The translations under genes were made by a program, and so were the position numbers. Below, one piece after another: positions 51,423-60,040 of a DNA stretch of 64,000 bases. The notes beneath the pieces are model-generated. The model was given only the letters and a program-made list of their open reading frames with translations, made no database searches and was not told the DNA's origin. Where the stretch lies: assembly GCF_900100075.1 (NCBI RefSeq), contig NZ_FNEG01000003.1, positions 647,978 to 711,977 on the forward strand, given 5' to 3'. The DNA is from Chryseobacterium jejuense (GTDB lineage Bacteria; Bacteroidota; Bacteroidia; Flavobacteriales; Weeksellaceae). Each line of letters begins with the position of its first letter. The first letter of the stretch is position 1.

Positions 51423-51989
51423 ATGAAGAAAATAAGTTTAGCGATTCTTTTTTGTTTACTAAGTTTTATGACTTTTGCACAATCATTAAAGGTAGTTATT
51501 AAACAAGACGGAAAAGTAATTGAACCTGTAAATGATGTTTATGATCTGAAAAAATCTCCTTTTACGTTTGAATTTACAGCTAACAACCTTGAAGGTTTTT
51601 TAGTGGGAGCAACAACAAATAAAGATATTTATGCAGGAGCTATAGGGGTATTCAATACTGAGGTTCCATGGTTTCAAAATACAGGGATGGCAGAGGAACT
51701 GTATAACAAGGATAAAGAAATGTTTCTGATGGATTCTGCACCGTCTTATTGGTATTATACAGGGATAAAAGATCACAGATTTGATAAGAACCCTAAAGGC
51801 AATTTAAAGCAATGGACCGCTACCCGTACGATTACAAGGTTTTATGATGTGATGGTGGCACAGCCTCTCCATTTAAAAGATGTTGGCGGAAGAGTTTATC
51901 TGCTTATGTATGAGCCAACATACAATGAAGAATATGATTTAACAGGAAAGAAAAACCTGTTTCAAGCTACACTTAGATTTAAAGATTAA
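51423..51989 (+). CDS. Hypothetical secreted protein
   Basis: 188 aa with a signal peptide (MKKISLAILFCLLSFMTFAQ). No family recognised; aromatic-rich middle (DSAPSYWYYTG). A TATCTTTG box (51392-51399) lies 23 nt before the ATG and a strong terminator follows, so it is its own unit. Confidence 0.65.
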   Translation: MKKISLAILFCLLSFMTFAQSLKVVIKQDGKVIEPVNDVYDLKKSPFTFEFTANNLEGFLVGATTNKDIYAGAIGVFNTEVPWFQNTGMAEELYNKDKEMFLMDSAPSYWYYTGIKDHRFDKNPKGNLKQWTATRTITRFYDVMVAQPLHLKDVGGRVYLLMYEPTYNEEYDLTGKKNLFQATLRFKD

Positions 51990-52022
51990 TAATTGAACAC
52001 CTAATTTTAAATTTATATATAG

Positions 52023-52057
52023 AAAAGGTCTGCTTTTACGATGTAAGCAGACCTTTT
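52023..52057 (+). terminator. Terminator of the 51423 gene
   Basis: Perfect 13-bp stem AAAAGGTCTGCTT / AAGCAGACCTTTT with a 9-nt loop. Confidence 0.85.
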
Positions 52058-52178
52058 TGCTGGTATTAATATCTGGCGCTGAATTAAACAATTAAGATTT
52101 TTAAGGGGATATTCTTTGCAAGTAGTTTCTAACCACATAGGCACATAGAGTTTGAAGTATCTATTCATAACATTTCTA

Positions 52179-52352
52179 ATATCATCTGTGAAATCTGCGT
52201 AATCTGTTGGAACTAAACACAAACTTATAAGCTTTGTGTTTGCCCTTAAATATCATTTGATACCGGTTTATAGTGACCTGAGATATTTTATAAACGCAAA
52301 GGTTTTATTTTTAATAACGTATTATTTTAAGGAAGCAAAACAGGGAATCGAT
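52179..52352. repeat. Direct repeat, copy 1
   Basis: Starts 'atcatctgtgaaatctgcg' and ends in a hairpin GAATCGAT-TAGC-ATCGATTC (52347-52366). The 65 bp at 52275-52339 (gacctgagat … ggaagcaaa) are identical to 52514-52578, exactly 239 bp further on; the rest is diverged but alignable. No ORF. Confidence 0.75.
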
Positions 52353-52417
52353 TAGCATCGATTCTGATGAAGCGAAAACTTAACATATACTTTTATCTTT
52401 ATTCACAATGCTCTCCA

Positions 52418-52591
52418 ATATCATCTGGGAAATCTGCATAATCTGTGGGAACTAAAAACAAACCTATACCTTCATGTTTGCTTATGAATATTATTCGATA
52501 ATCGGTTTATAGCGACCTGAGATATTTTATAAACGCAAAGGTTTTATTTTTAATAACGTATTATTTTAAGGAAGCAAAGCAATGAATCAAT
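52418..52591. repeat. Direct repeat, copy 2
   Basis: Second copy at constant 239-bp offset. It also ends in a hairpin at the matching place (AATCAAT…ATTGATT, about 52585-52602) although the stem sequence differs from copy 1. Lies directly downstream of the response-regulator gene (stop at 52664). Confidence 0.75.
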
Positions 52592-52663
52592 TTCATTGAT
52601 TATTTTTAAGCAAACGTTTACTCGTATGTTTAGTTAACAGCTTTGCTACCTTTTTAGCATATC

Positions 52664-53293
52664 TTATTCGATAATTAAACCGTATTCTATGGCCAGTTTA
52701 ATGGCAGAGCTAAGATTGGAGGTCTGGAATTTTTCAATGAGATTTTTACGGTGGCTTTCTACCGTGTGTGGGCTGATGAAAAGCTTTTCTGCCATCTGAT
52801 TAGTGGTAAGCCCTTTTGCCGCTTCTGCCAGGATTTCTTTTTCTCTTCGTGTCAATTTAGGAACCTGACTCAAGCCATCCGGAGATTTTTTCTCCAAAAC
52901 AGAACGGGTTTGTGAACATAAGAATTGGTTACCGGCATATACGGTATTAATTCCTTCCAGGATTTCAGAAACGGAAGCATTTTTTTGAATGTAGCCTAAA
53001 GCTCCTTCTGCTAAAGTACTATTAATAACAGGCAATTCATTGTGAACGCTGAGCATAATGATCTGAAGGGTTTCATATTTTTTCTTTAAAGGCTTTATAA
53101 GCTCAATGCTGTTGATGTCTGCTAAATTGATGTCTAGTAATAAAATATCAACGGCTTGTTTTTTCAACCCTTCATTCATTTCTGAAACATTTCTGAAACA
53201 CTCTACAACGTCTATATTATTGTTATTTCCTAAAATATTTTTCAACCCTTCCAATAGAAGCGGATGATCGTCTGTTATGGCTACTTTTATCAT
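52664..53293 (-). CDS. NarL/LuxR-type response regulator
   Basis: 209 aa. Receiver domain with the phospho-acceptor Asp54 (ILLLDINLAD), acidic pair TDDHP and Lys in QKNASV. The C-terminal LuxR helix-turn-helix is LTRREKEILAEAAKGLTTNQ followed by HTVESHRKNLIEKF. It starts 2 nt after the histidine-kinase gene and is its partner. No obvious target beyond the neighbours. Confidence 0.92.
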   Translation of the reverse strand: MIKVAITDDHPLLLEGLKNILGNNNNIDVVECFRNVSEMNEGLKKQAVDILLLDINLADINSIELIKPLKKKYETLQIIMLSVHNELPVINSTLAEGALGYIQKNASVSEILEGINTVYAGNQFLCSQTRSVLEKKSPDGLSQVPKLTRREKEILAEAAKGLTTNQMAEKLFISPHTVESHRKNLIEKFQTSNLSSAIKLAIEYGLIIE

Positions 53294-53295
53294 AT

Positions 53296-55626
53296 TTAAT
53301 GAGTAGGAATTTGAAGTTCTATACTGGTACCAATATTCAATTGGGACGTGATATTCATCGTTCCTTTTAAAAACTGGATTCTTGATTCTATATTATGAAA
53401 ACCTGCTGTTTTTCTAAAGTCTAAGCTGGAGAGATCAAACCCTTTACCATCATCTTCTACTGTAAGATGTAATACATTGTCCTCTTCACTGATCTGAATG
53501 ATAATTTCAGAGGCTTTAGCGTGTTTGATGGCATTATTAACTAATTCCTGAATGACTCTATAGATAAGCAGTTGTTTTTCTTCTGTTATGGAATTACTGT
53601 AATTGATAAATTCTGTATGGATATTTAATGCACTGTTAGACATGCGGGAAGCAAATTCCTGAATGGCTGCTACCAAACCGTATTTCATTAATAAATCAGG
53701 CATTAAATTATGGGCTACCCTTCTCAGTTCTTCTACAGCACCATCAATCTGGTTTATTGATTTTGAAATGCCTTCCTCTATATTTCCGGACTGATGCGGA
53801 TCTAAAATAGACAGCTGAAGCTTAGTTCCGGAAAGCAATCCGCCTAATCCATCATGAAGATCGCGGGCTAAACGGCCACGTTCCTTCTCCTGCCCCTCCA
53901 GCAATGCAGTAAGTGTGGAAATTTTAGAGTTTTGTTTCTCTTTTTCCATGGCCAAAGCATGCAGTTCGTCCCTTTGTTTAATCGATTTTACGCGTTGTTT
54001 ATAAGCATACAGCAATAAGAAGATTAAAACAATGAAAATGAAAATAAAAACAATATAGTAGGTATTGATCTTTTCTTTGAATGCCAACAGCTTTTTATAG
54101 CTGTCGATATCGTTATTCTTTTGTTGGGTTTCCAGTTTAGCCAAACGAAGCTGCTGTTCTTTTTTCTCAGATTCCAGTTCTGAAAATTTTAAACGTTCCC
54201 GTTGGTTTTCTTCTACCAGTTTTAAGTTATTATAGACTTGTTCACGTTGTGCACGAAGGATATTGATCAGCTTAATTTGCTGTGCTTTTTTATCACTTTC
54301 CAGCTGTAGCTTTATATATTTTTGTTCCTGTCGTTCTTTTTCAAACTGAGATTCTAACCTTTTAGTGATATCCAGTTTTTCCTGATCGTAAACGCTTTTG
54401 TATTTATCAACATAGCTTTTATAATAGGTCAGTGCTTCTTTGTAATTGCCCTGTTCTTCGCTAACCCGGGATAAAGACTCTAGAATTGAAAGTTCAATAT
54501 TATGGTCTCTCACCGGACTTTTCCCGATTTCCATGGAAGCTTTCAGAAAGTATGATTTTGCTAAATCATAATTTTTATCCTGTATGGCCAATTCTGCCAA
54601 TATTCCAAATGAAGAAGCAATGTGAATAGGATCGCCGGTTTCCAGACTCACCTTATTGGCTAGCTGAGCATATTGCATCGCCTTCTCTGGGTTAAACTCA
54701 GTATATAAATTGGCCAAATTGATTGCAGCATAGGAAAGATTGCTCTTATTGAGCATAGATTCTTTATTTTTATTGAAAGTTGCAATAGCCTGCAGGTAAA
54801 ACTGCTCTGCCTTATTTCTAAACTGTATATCCGATGGATTTTGAGCATATTTTTGTTCATATACATAGCCCATTCGCATATAGGCATCGAAGATCAGACC
54901 GGGATCATTTTGTTTGGATGCTAACAATAGAAACTGTTTACTGTATTTTTCTTCCAGTTGATATTCATTCAGGTTAGAATAAATAGTGGATAGTTCTTTG
55001 GCTACGTTACCAAATCTTCCATACAGTGTAGACGTTGTTGGTGAATTTTCGTAATAGTTAATCGCTTTCAGGTAAGCTGCAACAGCATCTGTGGTTTTGT
55101 TATTACGGACCAGAATCCAACCTTTTGCATATTCCAGATAGCCTTTAGCTTCGTTGCTATTTGTTTTTACACTGTAAGTTCTGGCCAGATCCAGACTTTT
55201 TGAAGATTCAGCTTCTTTATTGTCTAATCGGTAGTTCATTGCCTGAACAGCATACAATATAGTAGCATATTTTCCATCGGTCTGTTTTGATGCAATGGAA
55301 ATATTGTGAGTTAAAATCTGATAGGATTTTGGTTTAGCATTATGAAAGAATAAAGCAGTGGCGTATTTGGGTGCCAGATTCAGCTGCTCTTCTGTTTGGT
55401 TTGAAGCATTGTTATACTCCTTCTCTAATTTGCTTAAAACATCTTGTGCCTGAGCAAAAAACGGACAAATAAATAACGTAAATATAAATAATAATCTGTG
55501 CCTCAAATCCTTTTCTTTATTAAGTTGTATTACATTAAGGAACGTAAATATAAGTAAAATACTTCTACTCAATTTTGGAGTGATGTTGTTTGGTAAAATA
55601 TTTCCATTTCTGAAGTTTTCTTTCAT
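53296..55626 (-). CDS. TPR-containing sensor histidine kinase (HisKA_3 type)
   Basis: 776 aa from the ATG at 55626. An in-frame TTG at 55504-55506 would give a cleaner signal peptide (MRHRLLFIFTLFICPFFAQAQ), so the true start may be there (737 aa). The periplasmic part is a set of TPR repeats and a coiled coil, then one transmembrane helix (YYIVFIFIFIVLIFLLLYAY). The kinase part has the phospho-acceptor histidine in GRLARDLHDGLGGLLSG (His591 in the longer form) and the ATPase motifs NNAIKHAKAS and VEDDGKGFDLSS. Signals through the response regulator 2 nt downstream. Stimulus unknown. Confidence 0.9.
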   Translation of the reverse strand: MKENFRNGNILPNNITPKLSRSILLIFTFLNVIQLNKEKDLRHRLLFIFTLFICPFFAQAQDVLSKLEKEYNNASNQTEEQLNLAPKYATALFFHNAKPKSYQILTHNISIASKQTDGKYATILYAVQAMNYRLDNKEAESSKSLDLARTYSVKTNSNEAKGYLEYAKGWILVRNNKTTDAVAAYLKAINYYENSPTTSTLYGRFGNVAKELSTIYSNLNEYQLEEKYSKQFLLLASKQNDPGLIFDAYMRMGYVYEQKYAQNPSDIQFRNKAEQFYLQAIATFNKNKESMLNKSNLSYAAINLANLYTEFNPEKAMQYAQLANKVSLETGDPIHIASSFGILAELAIQDKNYDLAKSYFLKASMEIGKSPVRDHNIELSILESLSRVSEEQGNYKEALTYYKSYVDKYKSVYDQEKLDITKRLESQFEKERQEQKYIKLQLESDKKAQQIKLINILRAQREQVYNNLKLVEENQRERLKFSELESEKKEQQLRLAKLETQQKNNDIDSYKKLLAFKEKINTYYIVFIFIFIVLIFLLLYAYKQRVKSIKQRDELHALAMEKEKQNSKISTLTALLEGQEKERGRLARDLHDGLGGLLSGTKLQLSILDPHQSGNIEEGISKSINQIDGAVEELRRVAHNLMPDLLMKYGLVAAIQEFASRMSNSALNIHTEFINYSNSITEEKQLLIYRVIQELVNNAIKHAKASEIIIQISEEDNVLHLTVEDDGKGFDLSSLDFRKTAGFHNIESRIQFLKGTMNITSQLNIGTSIELQIPTH

Positions 55627-55672
55627 TTTTAAATGTAGGATCTTTATTTAAACTACAAGTTTTATCATGTTT

Positions 55673-55705
55673 ATCCTTGTCAAGGTTTGAAACCTTGACA
55701 AGGAT
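55673..55705. repeat. CCTTGTCAAGG palindrome (perfect)
   Basis: Perfect 16-bp arms ATCCTTGTCAAGGTTT / AAACCTTGACAAGGAT with a single-base centre. Lies between the kinase gene and the DUF4303-like genes; may also terminate. A shorter copy is at 56964-56984 and a related one at 26150-26182. Confidence 0.8.
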
Positions 55706-55711
55706 ATTTAT

Positions 55712-56260
55712 TTAGCTATTCTCACTTTTAAATTCAATAAATTCACGTAGCAACTCAGAATCTACATTTATTGCTAATGCCGAACGTAATGCTACATCAG
55801 GATGCTCATCTACCGATACAATAAATACAATATTCTCAATCTCTAAACCTAAAATATTAACTAATGATTCTTTAGCTTCTTTCATTCCTACTATATAAAA
55901 CTGTATGTTTTTTTCAATCTCTTCTTCTTTGTTAGCACCACTTTGAATTTTAGGTACAATGACATCCCCATAATATTCATTTATTTTTTTAGTAAAATCA
56001 TCTAAAAAGTCATCTGCAAAAATCCCATCAACAATTGACATTGTCCATTCTTCTGGTAACCATTTTAAATTATAGTGTTGTTTTGTTAAGCTCCCCAAAG
56101 TAGAAACAGACATTGCCGCAACCGTTGCTTTCCTGTTTAACTTCAAAACCATTGCATAAATACTTTGATTTTTTTTTCTGTATTTATTATATAAATATGA
56201 AAATTCATCAATAATTTTGTGCCTTAGTGCTTCAATATTTTCTTTATACCATTGTTCCAT
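55712..56260 (-). CDS. DUF4303-like protein a (candidate immunity protein)
   Basis: 182 aa, cytoplasmic. The layout with LKWLPEEWTMSIVDG and IVFIVSVDEHPDVALRSALA fits the DUF4303 family, known from polymorphic-toxin immunity loci. The C-terminal ~75 residues are almost identical to the neighbour at 56285, while the first ~100 residues are only loosely similar. It lies 24 nt downstream of that paralogue. No toxin gene is adjacent. Confidence 0.6.
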   Translation of the reverse strand: MEQWYKENIEALRHKIIDEFSYLYNKYRKKNQSIYAMVLKLNRKATVAAMSVSTLGSLTKQHYNLKWLPEEWTMSIVDGIFADDFLDDFTKKINEYYGDVIVPKIQSGANKEEEIEKNIQFYIVGMKEAKESLVNILGLEIENIVFIVSVDEHPDVALRSALAINVDSELLREFIEFKSENS

Positions 56261-56284
56261 TGACCCAATTAAAAAATTTTGTTT

Positions 56285-56836
56285 TTAGCTATTCTCATTT
56301 TTATATTCAACAAATTCACGTAGTAACTCGGAATATACATTTATTGCTAATGCCGAACGTAATGCTACATCAGGATGCTCATCTACCGATACAGTAAATA
56401 CAATATTCTCAATCTCTAAACCTAAAATAGTAACTAATAATTCTTTAGCTTCTTTCATTCCTACTATATAAAACTGTATGTTTTTTTCAATCTCTTCTTT
56501 TTCATCAGCACCATTTTGAATTTTTGGCAGCATTATTTCTCCAAAATATTCTCTCATATCCTTATTAAATTGATCTAAGAAATCATCAGCATACATACCA
56601 TCATCAACAGTAATCACCCATTCATCAAGTTGCCACTTTAGCTCAATATCTTCTTCTTTTTTTAATTGATTATGTGCAGCAACTGCCATATATGAAGTTG
56701 TACAAAATGAATTAGCATGAATAGTCATTCCATATATTTCATCATTATTTTCTGTACATTTTTTGTATAAGTACGAAAATTGGTCAACTATTCTACTTAT
56801 TAGTTTCTCAAGATTTTGCTTATGCCATTCTTCCAT
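56285..56836 (-). CDS. DUF4303-like protein b (candidate immunity protein)
   Basis: 183 aa. Shares MEEWHKQNLEKL / FSYLYKK start and ELKWQLDEWVITVDDG with the family, and the near-identical end FYIVGMKEAKELLVTILGLE plus SVDEHPDVALRSALAIN with paralogue a. The nucleotide match of the 3' thirds (about 200 bp) is very high, and the 5' parts diverge sharply, so it looks like gene conversion or swapping of the variable half. Confidence 0.6.
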   Translation of the reverse strand: MEEWHKQNLEKLISRIVDQFSYLYKKCTENNDEIYGMTIHANSFCTTSYMAVAAHNQLKKEEDIELKWQLDEWVITVDDGMYADDFLDQFNKDMREYFGEIMLPKIQNGADEKEEIEKNIQFYIVGMKEAKELLVTILGLEIENIVFTVSVDEHPDVALRSALAINVYSELLREFVEYKNENS

Positions 56837-56839
56837 TAT

Positions 56840-56938
56840 TTATGTTTTAGATTCTTTCAGATAGGTAGATATTTCATTGAGCCATTTCAAAACATTATCA
56901 TTATTTTCAAAATAAATATTCGAAAGATGAGATAGTCA
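56840..56938 (-). pseudogene. 3' fragment of a lost gene (immunity-like C-terminus)
   Basis: Read on the minus strand, the last ~28 codons before a TAA (56840-56842) encode YFENNDNVLKWLNEISTYLK and ESKT; upstream the same frame has two TGA stops. The composition is like the C-terminus of a small immunity-type protein such as a SUKH member. I see no start. It lies next to a truncated CCTTGTCAAGG palindrome (56964-56984). Confidence 0.45.
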
Positions 56939-56963
56939 TCATTCATTCGTTTTTATTAGCCTT

Positions 56964-56984
56964 GTCAAGGTTCCAAACCTTGAC
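56964..56984. repeat. Truncated CCTTGTCAAGG palindrome
   Basis: GTCAAGGTT-CCA-AACCTTGAC; shorter relative of 55673-55705, with its right end lost. Confidence 0.55.
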
Positions 56985-56990
56985 GCTGCA

Positions 56991-57152
56991 CTAAAACATG
57001 CTGTGAACTTCTAAACACCCGATATAATCCATTACGGTATTATCCTTTTTATAAGGCTTATCAATTAGGTTATCTCCACCGAAGTGAGTTTCTTCTAATG
57101 TCAGGGTCACCAGGATGCCCAGAAACGGGAAATTAACATTCTTTTTCATCAT
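56991..57152 (-). CDS. Small hypothetical ORF
   Basis: 53 aa from the first of two adjacent ATGs (MMKKNVNFPFLGIL…HFGGDNLIDKPYKK…CLEVHSMF). It begins 28 nt after the SUKH gene on the same strand. No homologue recognised. It may be the 5' part of a truncated gene joined to other sequence at the palindrome. Confidence 0.3.
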   Translation of the reverse strand: MMKKNVNFPFLGILVTLTLEETHFGGDNLIDKPYKKDNTVMDYIGCLEVHSMF

Positions 57153-57180
57153 AGTTTTTATAATTATTGAGTCAGCTACT

Positions 57181-57873
57181 CTATTCCCAATAAGCAAATT
57201 TTGTGTTTAATTTTTCAAATGCTGTTTCCTGTTTAATGAGTTTTTCAAATTCATCAAAAGTGAGTAACCCTTCCCTTTTAAACTCGCTCCCGTTAGGTTT
57301 TCTGTAGGTATATTCAAAAATATCACGTTGGTAAAGATTCTCCAGAATTTCAACTTGTTCTGGTTTTAAATACTTACGATGTGTCTTTAGCTGATTATGT
57401 AGATTTTGTTTGATTTCTTCTTCGGAATCCTCATAAAACATAGAATCTTCATCCATTTCAGTTAAAGATTCCAAAAGTTGTCTAAAGATAAAATCCTGAA
57501 GATTTTTAGCTAGAATTTCAGCATCTGAGTCGTGCCGAAAAAAAGTAATGGGAACTTCCCCATTCACTTGCATATCCAATTGAAAAACATACATATCACC
57601 AGCTCCATTTCCGGCAAAAGGAACCATTCGGTATTTTGGGCTGATGTCGTAAATCTCGTGATGAATCATTTCCCTAATTCCCTCACGATAAGAAATTGGC
57701 TCCCAAATTTCGATATCATTTCCAAATAAAAGCAAAGGAGGATTTTCTTTTAGTCTAGAAAAAGGAATATTAGTATCCCAATCGTCAATGATCATTCCGT
57801 CATCATATAACTGCTTATACAACTCGGGATAAGTAAAATTAAATTTCTTCTCTAAGTCTTGTAATGTATTCAT
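57181..57873 (-). CDS. SUKH-family (SMI1/KNR4) immunity-type protein
   Basis: 230 aa. The N-terminal ~150 residues match SMI1/KNR4: LEKKFNFTYPELYKQLYDDG, WEPISYREGI, RMVPFAGNGAGDMYVFQLD and PITFFRHDSDAEIL. SUKH proteins are the commonest immunity proteins to polymorphic toxins. The last ~80 residues are charged and helical, an extension I cannot place. It is 9 nt downstream of the DUF4274 gene, in the minus-strand immunity row. No cognate toxin is visible. Confidence 0.78.
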   Translation of the reverse strand: MNTLQDLEKKFNFTYPELYKQLYDDGMIIDDWDTNIPFSRLKENPPLLLFGNDIEIWEPISYREGIREMIHHEIYDISPKYRMVPFAGNGAGDMYVFQLDMQVNGEVPITFFRHDSDAEILAKNLQDFIFRQLLESLTEMDEDSMFYEDSEEEIKQNLHNQLKTHRKYLKPEQVEILENLYQRDIFEYTYRKPNGSEFKREGLLTFDEFEKLIKQETAFEKLNTKFAYWE

Positions 57874-57882
57874 ACATATGTT

Positions 57883-58689
57883 TTAAACAGTTTTTCTAAA
57901 GATGTCCGGAACTTCCCAAGCTATTTTTTTCTTTTTATACTTAACTTTCTCGTCGGTTTGAGGGTTGTAGCTCAATACTTCAGGATACTTGTTGTTTACA
58001 ATATTATTGATAATGCCCTGCAGCATTGTGTTTGTATAGGTATATGCAGAACATTCGGTATACAATCTCCAGAATATCAGTACTGCAGTCCCTTTATCAC
58101 ATAACCGGCGTTGTAAGATCTGAGCTGCATATTCCGGTTCATCTATAAAATTGGCAATGTTGAATAGTTCAATCGCTGATTCAGCCTCTCGGATATTCTT
58201 TTCCCATTCTCTGTCAAACCACACATCTACATCATCCTTTTCGTAATAGATATAGGCTTCTTCGCCATTTGTTTTTTGAAAAATCCAGTCCGGAATAATG
58301 AATTCATCCTCATACAATGGCGCAGGGTCAAACTGAATCTCTGTTTTTTGATAAAAGTTATTGGGATAGTTTTCCAGAAGCGTTTTTAACAAGATAAACA
58401 CCTCATTTTGGGATGCATCTTTGAGTGTTTGATCTAATTTATAGTACTGAAAATCCTGTGGCTGAGACAGCCAGAAGAGTTCTAAAGCAGTGGCTTCACT
58501 GCAAACGGGACTTTCTGCAATCCATTGTAAGACTTTTACTCCATCATCCCAATTGTGATGAGTGGCGAGATAATGTAATTCTTCTGAAGTTTTTAATTGT
58601 TTGAGTTTTGATTCATTCAGCTCTTCTCGTGGGATGCCTTCATAGAAATGAGTATTTATGAAATTTTGTTGTTCTGAAGTAAGATTCAT
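57883..58689 (-). CDS. DUF4274 protein with two repeats (candidate immunity protein)
   Basis: 268 aa, cytoplasmic. Two copies of the DUF4274 unit are visible: ELHYLATHHNWDDGVKVLQW followed by CSEATALELFW, and ELFNIANFIDEPEYAAQILQ followed by CDKGTAVLIFW. The family occurs in toxin-immunity neighbourhoods. A basic KVKYKKKKIAW stretch lies near the end. Followed 9 nt later by the SUKH gene, so probably cotranscribed. Confidence 0.65.
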   Translation of the reverse strand: MNLTSEQQNFINTHFYEGIPREELNESKLKQLKTSEELHYLATHHNWDDGVKVLQWIAESPVCSEATALELFWLSQPQDFQYYKLDQTLKDASQNEVFILLKTLLENYPNNFYQKTEIQFDPAPLYEDEFIIPDWIFQKTNGEEAYIYYEKDDVDVWFDREWEKNIREAESAIELFNIANFIDEPEYAAQILQRRLCDKGTAVLIFWRLYTECSAYTYTNTMLQGIINNIVNNKYPEVLSYNPQTDEKVKYKKKKIAWEVPDIFRKTV

Positions 58690-58735
58690 CTTTAGATCGT
58701 CTTTTTTAGTGATTGGTGGGTTTTAAACTTTAAAA

Positions 58736-59119
58736 TTATATACTCGTTACAATTTCATCACTTCCAAAATCGTTTTCAATCCACCCATGGAATCCCATGC
58801 ACATTCCATCACCATCAAGGGTATTCAGCTCTTCAATCACTTCTTCATCTTTATACAAAACAATATTGGTTTGTAATGCTAAGCGATAGTTTTCATTTTC
58901 CAACGAATCAAAAATTCCGTCCATTTGCATCATCATTCCGTAAATAGTGTTGTCTATGGCTTTTATATGAGCTTCCCTAAGTATGTTGTCTGCTTCTGAT
59001 GGGATTTTATTGATGGCATATTTCCGGATATTTTCGAAAACAATATATCCGGCCCCATGTTGCATCCATAATTCTCGATCACGTTCATCCGATGGCGGGT
59101 TTATTAATTCTTTTTTCAT
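58736..59119 (-). CDS. Small cytoplasmic protein of unknown function
   Basis: 127 aa, acidic, no signal peptide or membrane segment. No family recognised; Met- and Asp-rich end (DGDGMCMGFHGW). Its position in the row of immunity-type genes suggests it might also be one, which is inference by neighbourhood only. 46 bp upstream of the DUF4274 gene. Confidence 0.5.
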   Translation of the reverse strand: MKKELINPPSDERDRELWMQHGAGYIVFENIRKYAINKIPSEADNILREAHIKAIDNTIYGMMMQMDGIFDSLENENYRLALQTNIVLYKDEEVIEELNTLDGDGMCMGFHGWIENDFGSDEIVTSI

Positions 59120-59232
59120 ATTATTTGAATTTAATTCAGCATTATTTTCAGTGGCAAAAATATCAAAATGCGGTCTTTGTATACCATAAAACCCTGATGA
59201 CAGTTTAAATACAACCTTGATAAATACTTCTT

Positions 59233-59382
59233 TTAAACAGATAAACTATCCAATAATTCTTTTAACTTTTTATTGCTTTTCTTATTGATGACCAATGCAC
59301 TGTCTTTTTCTATAATGGGCTCTCCCGGAATGCTTAAGTAAAAGACGATACCTTCAACTTCATCACCATATTTTTTCAGCAT
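59233..59382 (-). CDS. Small ORF abutting a lipoprotein gene
   Basis: 49 aa (MLKKYGDEVEGIVFYLSIPG … LKELLDSLSV). Its ATG (59380-59382) follows directly on the TAA of the lipoprotein gene with no gap, so it would be translated by coupling. It looks like part of a larger domain and may be a remnant. No family recognised. Confidence 0.4.
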   Translation of the reverse strand: MLKKYGDEVEGIVFYLSIPGEPIIEKDSALVINKKSNKKLKELLDSLSV

Positions 59383-59910
59383 TTAAATTTTGGCAAAGAA
59401 ATTAAACGTTTGTTGAGCAACTAGCTTGGATTTTGTGTCTGATGGATCATTAATTTGTTCTTCATACAATTCTATTCTTATGATTTTAATATCACCCGGA
59501 ATTTTGTAAATTTCATCCTGTGTATAATTGTATCCCTGTATATTTGCACTTTCTTTCCCGGGCTTCTTTTTGATTTCCACATAATACTTGAGCGTAATAG
59601 AATTCCCACTTTGTTCTCCTCTTTCAAAACGAATTTTCTTCACCTGATGAATCGTATGTCCACCGGAACTTATATTTCCCTGTATCCGAAACTGTAGTGC
59701 TTCAGCATTTTTGGAAAGCATGAAAATTATGGGATTAAAGCGTTCTGTAACCGCCTTACGAGTTGTATAGGTATGAATTTTACCTGTTTCGGGAATTTCT
59801 TTTGTAATCCGTTTGGGTTCTGTGTAAATAGCAGTAACCTGCAATTTTTGAGCATTGCCTTTACAGCCCAAAAGGGCAAAAAGTGAAGTTAAAATCACGA
59901 AATGTTTCAC
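59383..59910 (-). CDS. Hypothetical lipoprotein
   Basis: 175 aa. Lipobox LLGC at residues 13-16 (FALLGCKGNAQ). Beta-rich with a basic centre (GGHTIHQVKKIRFERG). No family recognised. Followed with no gap by a 49-aa ORF. Confidence 0.6.
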   Translation of the reverse strand: MKHFVILTSLFALLGCKGNAQKLQVTAIYTEPKRITKEIPETGKIHTYTTRKAVTERFNPIIFMLSKNAEALQFRIQGNISSGGHTIHQVKKIRFERGEQSGNSITLKYYVEIKKKPGKESANIQGYNYTQDEIYKIPGDIKIIRIELYEEQINDPSDTKSKLVAQQTFNFFAKI

Positions 59911-60040
59911 CCTCTTATCTTTAATAAATATTTGAGTTAAAGATAATCAAAGCTGTTGGCTCAAAATATCCCTGATAATAGTGGTTTTTGACCTCTAATC
60001 TGATATATCAAAACATGTTTTAATATTTAGGTTAGTGTGA

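Noticed and set aside
52013..52222. Open frame of 69 codons on the minus strand
   Set aside because: It covers a terminator and repeat DNA; no homologue or start context.
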